The notes beneath the pieces are model-generated. The model was not told the origin of the DNA, made no database searches, and worked only from the letters and a program-made list of their open reading frames with translations. DNA of 64,000 nt from Neobacillus piezotolerans (GTDB taxonomy: Bacteria; Bacillota; Bacilli; Bacillales; Cytobacillaceae), in NCBI RefSeq assembly GCF_003362805.1, contig NZ_QNQT01000007.1, positions 1 to 64,000 of the forward strand. The letters are read 5' to 3'. Shown here piece after piece: positions 34,413 to 42,447 of the stretch. The translations under genes were made by a program, and so were the position numbers. The first letter of the stretch is position 1. Every line of letters starts with the position of its first letter.

Positions 34413-35291
34413 TTAGCGCAGGAAATCAGCAAGGCTTAGCTGCATCATTTTCGCACCGGCTGAAAGCGAGGCTTTAATCGCCGATTCCTGTAGTGATAGT
34501 TCAGTGAATGCTTTGGCGATATCGGTTCCTTCCAATTCGGTCAGCATTTTCTCCGTCAAAAAATGAGCCTGTTCCAACCGGCTCGACGCCTGCTCCAGAA
34601 GTTTTTGACTGGAACCGACTGTGGCCCGTTGAGCCAGGACATTGTCCAAATGACCATCAATTTCCGAAAGGAAGTTCTCCGAATTCCCCCCTATTTCCAA
34701 CTTATCAGCAAGGTCCGTCATCATTTGGAAAAGATCCCTTCCGCCTTCTGTATGGCCGAAAACCGAATCGGCGCTTACCTTCACTTCCGCATTCAAACCT
34801 TTGCCAATCTGCCACTTCATGCCTTCCGCACTTACTGGTTGCAAGGCGCCATTCGAAAATGGCTGGCCTTCAATGTCGGTCCCGGAAAACAAATAACCGT
34901 TGCCAAACCGGGTGTTCGCGATGGTTCCCGCCTGATTAAGGAGCGAGCGCATTTCGATTGCGATGTTCTTCCTGTCCACCGGGCTGAACGTATCATTGCT
35001 TCCTTGGAGTGCAAGCTCACGGACCCGTTGCATAACCCCGGTCACGTCATCGAGCGCGTCATCCATCGCGAGGCTCCAATCAATTCCGTCCTGGGCGTTT
35101 TTCTGGTATTGTTCGAGTTTCGCCAAATCGGATTTGTGTGAAAGACTCTTTAAAGTGGCTCCCGGGTTGGATGAAACTTTATCATGAAGTTTTCCTGAAG
35201 CGATTTGCCCTTGAATCGTCTCGACCGACCGGTTGTTTTTATGAAGATTCTGTAGGAATTGATTGTTTATCATTATTTGTGTTACGCGCAT
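34413..35291 (-). CDS. flgL: Flagellar hook-filament junction protein FlgL
   Basis: A 292-residue junction protein (HAP3) related to flagellin. N-terminal MRVTQIMINNQFLQNLHKNN and the motif RVRELALQGSNDTFSPVDRK are typical. The C-terminus has AFTELSLQESAIKASLSAG. It follows flgK by 24 bp and ends before a terminator. Normal length. Confidence 0.94.
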   Translation of the reverse strand: MRVTQIMINNQFLQNLHKNNRSVETIQGQIASGKLHDKVSSNPGATLKSLSHKSDLAKLEQYQKNAQDGIDWSLAMDDALDDVTGVMQRVRELALQGSNDTFSPVDRKNIAIEMRSLLNQAGTIANTRFGNGYLFSGTDIEGQPFSNGALQPVSAEGMKWQIGKGLNAEVKVSADSVFGHTEGGRDLFQMMTDLADKLEIGGNSENFLSEIDGHLDNVLAQRATVGSSQKLLEQASSRLEQAHFLTEKMLTELEGTDIAKAFTELSLQESAIKASLSAGAKMMQLSLADFLR

Positions 35292-35315
35292 CCTAATCCT
35301 CCTTTCAGCAAAACT

Positions 35316-36782
35316 TTACTTCATCCCGTTGATCAGCACATTCAGCATGTCGTTCACAGCGGATACATAGCGGGCCGCGGCATTGTACGCCTGCTGGTAC
35401 CGGACCATATTCGTCAATTCTTCATCAATGGAAACACCGGAAATGGACTGCCGTTGATTCTCAGTCTGTTGGACCATCGCATTCGCGTTAGCGCTCCGAT
35501 TATTTGCAGCCTGTATGTCGGTCCCAAGATCCCCGATAATTGTCTTATAATAATCGCCAACTGAAGCGATTGTCCCGCCAATTGTTAGTTTTCCTTGAAG
35601 CATATCGCTCATCGCTTTAGCATTCGAGCCATCACCGATATTCTCGATGGCGGCCGCGGCAATCTTCGCCGGGAAATCCTTCAGAAGGGGGTTGACCATG
35701 ATGCTGTCCGCGCTTGAAGGCGGCTGTGTCGGATCGTTTTTATCAACAAAGAACAGCAGCTTATCAGGCTGTACTGTTGGATCGTTTTTCTTTTTATCAA
35801 AATACTCCAGGCTTCTCGCATCATCACTTGCATGGATTCCATTGATGCTGTCAGCGATAGCCTTTGCGAGATCATCCAGCTTCGTCTTTAGTGCGGGGAT
35901 CGTACCGACCGTAGTTCCGCCCGTTGTATAGCCATGGGTTTCAAGCAGGCCCTGAACTTCTCCGCCTTTTAATGTGACAGGAGCTCCCCCCATTGTTGGC
36001 GTCTTGGTAATTGGATCAATGGCAAAAGACTTATCCAGGTTGCCGCCATTTATCAATTGCGATCCGCCTATCAACACATTCACTTGGCCATTCGGCCCAG
36101 GGTCCGCTTCAATATCAACAAGCCTTGAAAGCTTATCCAAGAGTAAATCACGCTTGTCGAGCAAATCATTTGGCTGATTTCCCCCAGCGACGACTTGGGC
36201 AATTCTCAAATTGAGGGAAGCAATTTCCTTCGCGGTGGTATTGATTTCGTTCGCCTTCACACTTAGCTGGTCAGCGATACTCGTTTCAATCATCCCGATA
36301 TCCGAATGGATTTGGTTGAGCCGGTCGGCAACTTCCTTCCCTGATGCGGCCGCGACAACCCTGGCCGATAAATCGTCCGGCCTTTTCGCAAGCTCCTGCA
36401 GGCTTTGCCAGAAACGCTGGATTGACCCATCAAGACCTCCGTCTGACAAATCATTGAAAATACTCTCAAGAGCGGATAGGCTTCCGGATTTTGCATCCCA
36501 TTTGCCCGCCTCTTGGTTCAGGTTTTGGAATTGCTTATCGAGGAAACCTTCCCTGATTCTCCGGAATTCGGATACTTCGACTCCTGTTCCGAGCTGCATT
36601 GGAAGCGTCCCGTTTTGAATGCCCGGAGAGGACAGCGGCGTTGTTGCCCCTAGGACTGCTTCCTGCCTTGTGTAACCTTTTGTATTCGCGTTCGCAATAT
36701 TATGTCCTGTGACGGTAAGGGCCGTTTGCTGTGAAAGGATGGCCCTTTTCCCTACTTCCAAACCGTGAAAGGTAGAATACAT
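35316..36782 (-). CDS. flgK: Flagellar hook-filament junction protein FlgK
   Basis: A 488-residue junction protein (HAP1). N-terminal STFHGLEVGKRAILSQQTAL and GHNIANANTKGYTRQ, C-terminal SIDEELTNMVRYQQAYNAAA followed by RYVSAVNDMLNVLINGM are diagnostic. GGGGAGAACGAA precedes the ATG. Third gene of the flgM-flgN-flgK-flgL unit. Confidence 0.95.
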   Translation of the reverse strand: MYSTFHGLEVGKRAILSQQTALTVTGHNIANANTKGYTRQEAVLGATTPLSSPGIQNGTLPMQLGTGVEVSEFRRIREGFLDKQFQNLNQEAGKWDAKSGSLSALESIFNDLSDGGLDGSIQRFWQSLQELAKRPDDLSARVVAAASGKEVADRLNQIHSDIGMIETSIADQLSVKANEINTTAKEIASLNLRIAQVVAGGNQPNDLLDKRDLLLDKLSRLVDIEADPGPNGQVNVLIGGSQLINGGNLDKSFAIDPITKTPTMGGAPVTLKGGEVQGLLETHGYTTGGTTVGTIPALKTKLDDLAKAIADSINGIHASDDARSLEYFDKKKNDPTVQPDKLLFFVDKNDPTQPPSSADSIMVNPLLKDFPAKIAAAAIENIGDGSNAKAMSDMLQGKLTIGGTIASVGDYYKTIIGDLGTDIQAANNRSANANAMVQQTENQRQSISGVSIDEELTNMVRYQQAYNAAARYVSAVNDMLNVLINGMK

Positions 36783-36793
36783 TTCGTTCTCCC

Positions 36794-37261
36794 CTATGCT
36801 TTTGCGTCAAACAGCCGAACGGATTCGTTCATTTCCTTCGGGTTTGCCCCTGCGCTGTAAAGGCCTGGTCCTTCTGATGCAGGCAGGATTTGATTGATCA
36901 TGTATTGTGTATATGTGAGCGATTGTTCGAGTAGCTGCTGGTTCAAATGGTTGACCCGGCCGATTTCCTCGAACCGCTGCTGAAGTACGCTTAATATCGA
37001 TTTCAATTTTTCTTTCAGGTCGCCCTCGGGCTGCTGCTCGATCAGCCTCGAAAATGACAGGTTCACATCCTCACCGAGCGCTCTTGTGCGCTCTTCCTCT
37101 GCCTGTTTGATTCGTTTAAGGAGCTTGGACTCCTCGGAAATCAAAGGGAGAAGCTGCTGTATGTCCCCTGAAATCAAAATCTCCTGTTTCCTTTTTGCTG
37201 TATCCAGAAGCTTGTTATGCAAATCCGCCAATAGCTGCAGTACTTCCAGAAGCTTATTCAT
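36794..37261 (-). CDS. flgN: FlgN family export chaperone for FlgK/FlgL
   Basis: A 155-residue helical cytoplasmic chaperone (FlgN/YvyG family) that keeps FlgK and FlgL unfolded for export. Long amphipathic helices (LLADLHNKLLDTAKRKQEIL; HLNQQLLEQSLTYTQYMI) and a disordered C-terminal tail fit. The ATG overlaps the end of flgM by 8 bp. The position between flgM and flgK is diagnostic. Confidence 0.9.
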   Translation of the reverse strand: MNKLLEVLQLLADLHNKLLDTAKRKQEILISGDIQQLLPLISEESKLLKRIKQAEEERTRALGEDVNLSFSRLIEQQPEGDLKEKLKSILSVLQQRFEEIGRVNHLNQQLLEQSLTYTQYMINQILPASEGPGLYSAGANPKEMNESVRLFDAKA

Positions 37262-37520
37262 CCAGCTTTGCCCCGGAATTCCACAGCGAAATCAATTTAT
37301 CGGCGATTTTTTCGCTGTCCACTTTGTATGTGCCGTTTTCAATTTGCGATTTCAATTGCTGTATCCTTAATTCTTTATCTTTTTGAATTTGAAGCTGCGC
37401 CTCGTTTGATAACTCTACTGTATCAACCTTGTCCTTCTTTGTTCCTTCCGCGCGGCTGGGCTGATTCTTCCGATAAGCCTGATAGGCAGCATCGATTCGG
37501 TTGGATGGATTAATTTTCAT
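37254..37520 (-). CDS. flgM: Anti-sigma-D factor FlgM
   Basis: An 88-residue anti-sigma factor that binds SigD until the hook is complete. Starts MKINPSNRIDAAYQAYRKN and has the C-terminal binding region ENGTYKVDSEKIADKLI, typical of FlgM. AAAGGAGCGGGCC precedes the ATG and a sigma-D-type promoter lies upstream, giving a feedback loop. Because release of FlgM needs export through FlhB/FlhA, the flhB nonsense codon would be expected to keep SigD silenced. Confidence 0.94.
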   Translation of the reverse strand: MKINPSNRIDAAYQAYRKNQPSRAEGTKKDKVDTVELSNEAQLQIQKDKELRIQQLKSQIENGTYKVDSEKIADKLISLWNSGAKLDE

Positions 37521-37555
37521 TACGGCCCGCTCCTTTCAAACTTCTCTTACCTCAT

Positions 37556-37583
37556 GTATCGGCCTGCTATCTTTGGACGACTA
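37556..37583 (-). promoter_or_regulatory. Sigma-D-type promoter of flgM-flgN-flgK-flgL
   Basis: Minus strand -10 GCCGATAC (37556-37563), 16-nt spacer, -35 TAGT (37580-37583) after CCCCC. The -10 is a close match to the motility sigma consensus; the -35 is weak. Confidence 0.7.
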
Positions 37584-37611
37584 GGGGGTTTTCACTGTTT
37601 TAAGAAAAAAA

Positions 37612-37652
37612 ATAAAAAAAACGGCGGGCACTATCTTTAGTGCGAACGCCGT
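37612..37652 (-). terminator. Terminator of the YaaR-flhO-flhP unit
   Basis: Stem ACGGCG...CGCCGT with an inner CACTA/TTAGTG pairing, followed by a long T run on the minus strand, 10 bp after the flhP stop. Confidence 0.85.
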
Positions 37653-37662
37653 ATCGTTGATG

Positions 37663-38442
37663 CTATGTCCTCATGATTCCATTCGCGATTCCCATCATCT
37701 GGTCCGCATAGCTAAGCGCCCTTGAGTTTGCCTGGAAACCTCGCTGCGCCTTGATCATATCGGTCATTTCCTGGTCAAGGCTGACATTCGAGCCTTCCAG
37801 GAATCCCTGCCTGATCATATACGAATCACCCGGGGCCATGAAAACATTTCCGCCGGTCAGCCGGTAAACGCCACCCTCGTTTTTAAGGAGCTGCGGATTC
37901 GCAAAACCAACGAGCCCGATTTGCTGGCCGGTTCCTTCAATCGTGCCGTCGGCTGCTACTGTGAAGGCGCCGTTTTCATTCAGTTCAATCGGATTACCGT
38001 TGCGTCCGAGCAGGACATCGCCTTGCGCGTTGACTAGCTGGTATCTCCCCGGACCTACTGGCGATTTCTGAAATGCCCCGTTTCTTGTGTATAAAATTTC
38101 AGTCCCGGTCCCGGATGCGCGGCGAACCTGGAAGTAACCGTCGCCCTCAATCATGAAATCGAATGGCTGGTCCGTTTGCTTCGGCGCACCCTGCGCTAGA
38201 TCCAAAGGCGTCGAGGCAATCCGCGAACCATAGGAAACCCTCAGCCCGTCCGGCGACAGGCGCCCCACTTCCTTCTCCGTTTCCGGCTGGTGCCGGATGG
38301 ATGCGGCCAAGTTTTCGGAAAACGCCGCTTCCCTGCGCTTATATCCGGCCGAATCAACATTCGCGATGTTGTTGGCAATTGTATCAAGCTTACCCTGGTA
38401 TGCCTTGATTCCCGACGTTGCGATAAAGAGTGATGAGCTCAT
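37663..38442 (-). CDS. flhP: Flagellar hook-basal body (distal rod) protein FlhP
   Basis: A 259-residue rod-class protein. N-terminal signature TSGIKAYQGKLDTIANNIAN and C-terminal TDMIKAQRGFQANSRALSY. The middle contains MIEGDGYFQVRRASGT. It matches B. subtilis FlhP, which forms the distal rod with FlhO. It follows flhO by 6 bp. It could also be named FlgG by general domain databases. Confidence 0.9.
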   Translation of the reverse strand: MSSSLFIATSGIKAYQGKLDTIANNIANVDSAGYKRREAAFSENLAASIRHQPETEKEVGRLSPDGLRVSYGSRIASTPLDLAQGAPKQTDQPFDFMIEGDGYFQVRRASGTGTEILYTRNGAFQKSPVGPGRYQLVNAQGDVLLGRNGNPIELNENGAFTVAADGTIEGTGQQIGLVGFANPQLLKNEGGVYRLTGGNVFMAPGDSYMIRQGFLEGSNVSLDQEMTDMIKAQRGFQANSRALSYADQMMGIANGIMRT

Positions 38443-38448
38443 AATTTT

Positions 38449-39288
38449 TTATACCCTTCCAATCGTATTCAACTGCTCTAATGATTTGTCGTATGTCTGG
38501 AGAACTTTCTGGTTCGCCTCGTACAAGCGGATGTTGGCCATCATGTCCGTAATGGTCTGCGATAGATCGACATTCGACTGCTCGAGCATTTTCTGATGCA
38601 GCTGCACGCCGGCGGGCAGATTGCCTGTGACCATCACCATTCCCGGTTCATCAAGCTCGAATTGTCCATTGGCTCTTTTAATCAGCCTGTTCGGATTTTC
38701 AACAATCACCATCCCAATCGATCCGATTGTCCTCGTCCTTTGCGGATCATTCGGAAAAGCGATGATATCTCCGTCCGAATTGATTGATACATCCTTCAAC
38801 TGCGGGTCAAGCCCCGTAATCCTGTTTCCGTTTTTCCCTAAAACAAAATCCCCCGTGGCCGTAACAAGCTCGCCGTTTTCATTGACGGAAAAACGGCCAT
38901 TCCGGGTCAGCCTCATAGCACCATCCGAAGTTTGGACCGCAAAAAATGCCGTTGGCTTTACAGTCCGCCCATCCACCTCGATTGGCGCGATTCCCTGATC
39001 GCTTATCGCCACATCAAACGGCATGTTCGTTTCCGTAAGCGTCCCCTGTAAAAACAGCGGCAGCGTTTCCTGGTTGTATACGCCCATCGATAAGGTTCCC
39101 ATCCTTGCCTCCGCCACGCTTTCCTTGCCGCGGATTTGCTGAAGCAAAACCTCTGGAAAAGAACGGAGCGGGCTCGCGTCCTGTTTAAAGCCGGGCGTTT
39201 CCGCGTTGGCCAGGTTGTTCGTCAGCGCATCCTGCTTCCGCTGGAGCGCGATCATTCCCGACGCCGCGGAATCAATCCCTCTAAGCAT
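38449..39288 (-). CDS. flhO: Flagellar hook-basal body (distal rod) protein FlhO
   Basis: A 279-residue rod protein with N-terminal MLRGIDSAASGMIALQRKQD and LTNNLANAETPGFK, and C-terminal TITDMMANIRLYEANQKVLQ. The PLRSFPEVLLQQIRGK segment matches FlhO closely and differs from FlgG proper. AAAAAGGGGGAGACAAC precedes the ATG. Upstream partner of flhP. Confidence 0.9.
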   Translation of the reverse strand: MLRGIDSAASGMIALQRKQDALTNNLANAETPGFKQDASPLRSFPEVLLQQIRGKESVAEARMGTLSMGVYNQETLPLFLQGTLTETNMPFDVAISDQGIAPIEVDGRTVKPTAFFAVQTSDGAMRLTRNGRFSVNENGELVTATGDFVLGKNGNRITGLDPQLKDVSINSDGDIIAFPNDPQRTRTIGSIGMVIVENPNRLIKRANGQFELDEPGMVMVTGNLPAGVQLHQKMLEQSNVDLSQTITDMMANIRLYEANQKVLQTYDKSLEQLNTIGRV

Positions 39289-39303
39289 GTTGTCTCCCCC
39301 TTT

Positions 39304-39741
39304 TTACATGTAAATATTTACCAATAGTCCTTTTATCTCGCCCAGTTTGTCAAGCAGGCTTACAGTCGTGGTTTGCTTGTCAAAAACCTGGTCGGATAAT
39401 TCGAGCAGGTGGGTGTCCACCTGTTTTATTAAAATCAGCTTTTTCTCGCGGCCATTCTGCTGGAAGCTGTGATGTTCCTCGAGGGAAAACCCATTTTGGA
39501 CAACTTCCTGAAGAAATTCCTTGATTGTCTGCTTGTACGCAAATAAATCCTGGATCGTTCTTGAAACCGCAAGCCGATTTCCATTTCTATCCAATTGGAC
39601 CAACAGGGTCTGGAGCCGCTCCTGGCTCAGACCAGCTTGCCTGTCCACGAAAATTTGTTGGAATGAGGGCGTTTCCCTGCCCCGTTCCCTTACTGTCAAA
39701 AGGCGTTCCTGGCCGATTCCGTGGCTTTGCTGTATCTTCAA
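39304..39741 (-). CDS. YaaR family (DUF327) protein in the flagellar cluster
   Basis: A 145-residue cytoplasmic, helix-rich protein of the YaaR/DUF327 family, whose function is unknown. Recognisable features are SFQQIFVDRQAGLSQERLQT near the N-terminus and DLFAYKQTIKEFLQEVV in the middle. It starts with TTG (39741), supported by GAGGAGGG. It is the first gene of the flhO-flhP unit and divergent from motA. Family genes elsewhere lie in flagellar or housekeeping loci. A flagellar role is positional inference. Confidence 0.75.
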   Translation of the reverse strand: MKIQQSHGIGQERLLTVRERGRETPSFQQIFVDRQAGLSQERLQTLLVQLDRNGNRLAVSRTIQDLFAYKQTIKEFLQEVVQNGFSLEEHHSFQQNGREKKLILIKQVDTHLLELSDQVFDKQTTTVSLLDKLGEIKGLLVNIYM

Positions 39742-39791
39742 TTTGGCCCTCCTCTGTCACGCCGGTTTAAAATTTTTTTTAAAAAATACAA

Positions 39792-39820
39792 TTGTCGAAT
39801 TTTCCCTTGTCCTTTACAAT
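39792..39820 (+). promoter_or_regulatory. Sigma-A-like promoter of motA-motB
   Basis: TTGTCG (39792-39797), 17-nt spacer, TACAAT (39815-39820), about 45 bp upstream of the motA start. Confidence 0.55.
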
Positions 39821-39865
39821 GGCTAGTATCACGTTAAATTAAAGGATAAACCAAAGGAGAAATTC

Positions 39866-40666
39866 ATGTCTAGTATTTTTGGAATTATTTTGGCATTGCT
39901 GGCTATTGGTTTTGGGATGGTTTTAAAGGGCGCTCCACTTGCTTCCCTGAATAACCCTGCCGCATTTTTGATAATTTTTGGGGGAACGGCGGCAGCCCTG
40001 TATATCGCATTTCCTTTCAGGGAAATGAAAAAGTTCCCTAAATTGTTGAAAATTGCGCTTTTCGAACCAAAGCTTCCTTCCAAAGCAGAAACAATTGCAA
40101 AATTAATTGCATGCGCAGAGATTGCCAAAAAAGAAGGCTTTCTGGCGTTGGAGGGAATTGCCGAGTCGACAACGGATCCTTTTTTTAAAAAGGGACTGGA
40201 AATGATCATCGATGGATACGAAGCTGAATTTATCGAGGAAGTTTTATTTGAAGAAGTCGAAGCCATTCAAATGAGGCACCAGGCCGGGGCTCTTATTTTT
40301 ACCCAGGCTGGAACCTATGCCCCTACTCTAGGCGTTCTGGGCGCAGTAGTCGGGTTGATTGCCGCACTTGGTTCCCTTTCGGAAATTGAAAAAATCGGTC
40401 ATTCTATCTCGGCCGCTTTCATCGCTACCCTTCTTGGGATTTTTTCAGGTTATGTCCTCTGGCATCCGCTTGCAAACAAACTGAAGCGCATTTCTAAGCG
40501 TGAACAGGACTCGAAGCTTATCATTATCGAAGGGCTGTTGGCCATTTACGAAGGAATTTTACCCGGCGCGCTGGAGAAAAAGCTGACCGTCCATATTCCT
40601 TTGTCGGAACGGAAAGAGTATGAAAACCTGGACAAGGGCGCATTGCTTGAGGAGAAATCGGCATGA
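39866..40666 (+). CDS. motA: Flagellar motor stator protein MotA
   Basis: A 266-residue stator subunit with four transmembrane helices (about 2-22, 31-50, 150-170, 183-203). The cytoplasmic loop between helices 2 and 3 has the charged segment VEAIQMRHQAG that faces FliG. Helix 3 includes TYAPTLGVLGAVVGLIAAL with the conserved proline. AAAGGAG precedes the ATG. The stop overlaps the motB start by 4 bp. Confidence 0.94.
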   Translation: MSSIFGIILALLAIGFGMVLKGAPLASLNNPAAFLIIFGGTAAALYIAFPFREMKKFPKLLKIALFEPKLPSKAETIAKLIACAEIAKKEGFLALEGIAESTTDPFFKKGLEMIIDGYEAEFIEEVLFEEVEAIQMRHQAGALIFTQAGTYAPTLGVLGAVVGLIAALGSLSEIEKIGHSISAAFIATLLGIFSGYVLWHPLANKLKRISKREQDSKLIIIEGLLAIYEGILPGALEKKLTVHIPLSERKEYENLDKGALLEEKSA

Positions 40667-41388
40667 GGAAGCGCAGAAAAAAATTTGAACATGGCGATGA
40701 CGGGCACATCGATGAATCATGGCTTATCCCTTATGCTGACTTGTTGACGCTTTTACTCGCTTTGTTTATCGTTTTGTATGCCGCAAGTACGATTGATGTC
40801 GCCAAATACCAGTACCTTATGGAATCGTTCAAGTCTGAACTGACCGGGACGAAGATTCCCGATAAGAACGCGGGGCTGTCACCGCATTTACCAACTCCGG
40901 AAACACCAGTGATTGAACCGCCAAAGGAAGACAAAAAAGATACTGAGCTTGATGGGTTGAAAATAAAGCTTGAAAATTATATTAAGAATAATAAATTACA
41001 GGCCGTTGTTTCGCTGCAAGAATCTAAAAAAGGGATTGAAGTTTCTTTGAAGGACGTTATCCTTTTTGACTCAGGGAAGGCTGAATTGAAGCCGCGTTCC
41101 TTTAAAACCCTCGACGGCATGGTCGGCCTAATCAACACCGTTCCGAACCCGGTCAGCATTGAAGGACATACCGACAACGTGCCCGCCACCAATACGATTT
41201 ACAGGACAAACTGGGAACTTTCATCCGCAAGGGCGGCGAGCGTCCTTCATTATTTCGAGTCGAAAAACGTAAAGGCCAGCAGGCTTCAGTTTTCCGGTTT
41301 CGGGGAATACCATCCCCTGGTCCCTAACGACTCGGATGAAAACCGCCAGTCCAACCGCCGGGTGACAATCGTCATCTTGAGGCAGTAG
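40663..41388 (+). CDS. motB: Flagellar motor stator protein MotB
   Basis: A 241-residue stator subunit with a single membrane helix carrying the ion-binding Asp26 (ESWLIPYADLLTLLLALFIV), a linker, and a C-terminal OmpA-like peptidoglycan-binding domain (EGHTDNVPATNTIYRTNWEL, RAASVLHYF, NRQSNRRVTIVIL). The TM helix resembles proton-type MotB rather than sodium-type MotS. It is translationally coupled to motA and followed by a terminator. Confidence 0.94.
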   Translation: MRKRRKKFEHGDDGHIDESWLIPYADLLTLLLALFIVLYAASTIDVAKYQYLMESFKSELTGTKIPDKNAGLSPHLPTPETPVIEPPKEDKKDTELDGLKIKLENYIKNNKLQAVVSLQESKKGIEVSLKDVILFDSGKAELKPRSFKTLDGMVGLINTVPNPVSIEGHTDNVPATNTIYRTNWELSSARAASVLHYFESKNVKASRLQFSGFGEYHPLVPNDSDENRQSNRRVTIVILRQ

Positions 41389-41422
41389 GATCAACTGACG
41401 TTAAAGCTTTTTCAAAATAACA

Positions 41423-41459
41423 AAACGCCTCCCGATTTGCTAATTCGGAAGGCGTTTTT
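41423..41459 (+). terminator. Terminator of motA-motB
   Basis: Stem AAACGCCTcCCGA paired with TCGGaAGGCGTTT, followed by TTTC, about 35 bp after the motB stop. Confidence 0.88.
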
Positions 41460-41476
41460 CTTTTAGTAATAATAGC

Positions 41477-41664
41477 CGGTCCATACGGCGCTAAGCGGGC
41501 GCTTCCGCTTTTCTTGTCTAGCTGCAGCGCCCAGCGCCTAGTGTACTTCGGTCCCCTCGCTACGATAAGTCAACATCGATTCGCTCCGCTCTTCGTGTTT
41601 CCTTTATCTCCATCGGGGCCCTCCAGTCCATACGGCGCTTAACGGGCGCTTCCGCTTTTCTAGT
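41477..41664. repeat. Intergenic repeat element bounded by ~38-bp direct repeats
   Basis: Two near-identical ~38-bp copies (41478-41515 and 41628-41665) share CATACGGCGCT and CGGGCGCTTCCGCTTTTCT. They flank a stretch with TAGCTGCAGCGCCCAGCGCC and TTCGGTCCCCTCGCT, a style of non-coding repeat common in Bacillaceae intergenic regions. The right copy runs into the stop codon of the ABC permease. No gene is seen. Confidence 0.6.
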
Positions 41665-42445
41665 TCCCCGCACCCCTATATTGCTTTACTCCCTGATTCC
41701 ACATGAGTACAGAAACCGCAAAGAAGATAACTCCCATAACCGGCGTGAGAAATGCGTAGCCGTACCACTCTTCCCTACCGAGAAAAAAGGCTGCTGGGTA
41801 TACGCCGACGAACGCGAACGGCAAAATCCATGTGAGCACAATCCGGATCGCCTTGTTGTAGATGTCGACCGGATAGCGCCCGTAATTCCCAATGTTGTAC
41901 ATCATCGGCATAATCGAGGTCCGGGCGTCGGCCCAAAAGCTGATGCAGGCTAGCATGACAAACACGCCCCCATAAATGAGCGCTCCGCCTGCCACAAACA
42001 GCAGGAAAATGAACGGATCGGCCCATGACCATTGCAGGCCGAGATTGTGGCCAGCATAGAGCATGACCGCAATGCCGGTAACCGCGCCAAAGAGCCCTTC
42101 AAGTTCAAGCCGCTCCAGGATTATCTGGAACAGGCTATGGATTGGCCTCGTCAAAATCCTGTCCAGTTCCCCTTTGACAATGTACCGCTCATTGAAATCC
42201 CAAATATTGAAGAACGCCGAAAAAACCGCATAAGGGACGAGGAAAAAGCCATAAATGAAGATAATTTCATCCCTGGTCCAGCCGTTTAGTAGCGATGTAT
42301 GGCCGAAGACGACAAGGATGAAGATAAAGTTTACAGCCTGGGACAATAGGTCTGAAAAAATTTCAACTAGGAGGTCAGCCCTGTATTGGAGCCTTGTTTT
42401 CATATACTGCGCGGCATATTGAAAGAACATTGATGCATAAAACAC
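41660..42445 (-). CDS. ABC-2 type transporter permease
   Basis: A 261-residue membrane protein with six hydrophobic helices, of the ABC-2/DUF990 permease type. The charged cytoplasmic region TRLQYRADLLVEIFSDLLSQ precedes the first helix, and LDRILTRPIHSLFQIILERL lies between helices. A GTG at 42445 is preferred, as GGGGGG lies upstream and it starts 2 bp after the previous stop; an ATG at 42430 is the alternative. It forms an operon with a second permease and an ATPase. Substrate unknown. Confidence 0.85.
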   Translation of the reverse strand: MFYASMFFQYAAQYMKTRLQYRADLLVEIFSDLLSQAVNFIFILVVFGHTSLLNGWTRDEIIFIYGFFLVPYAVFSAFFNIWDFNERYIVKGELDRILTRPIHSLFQIILERLELEGLFGAVTGIAVMLYAGHNLGLQWSWADPFIFLLFVAGGALIYGGVFVMLACISFWADARTSIMPMMYNIGNYGRYPVDIYNKAIRIVLTWILPFAFVGVYPAAFFLGREEWYGYAFLTPVMGVIFFAVSVLMWNQGVKQYRGAGN

Positions 42446-42447
42446 GG

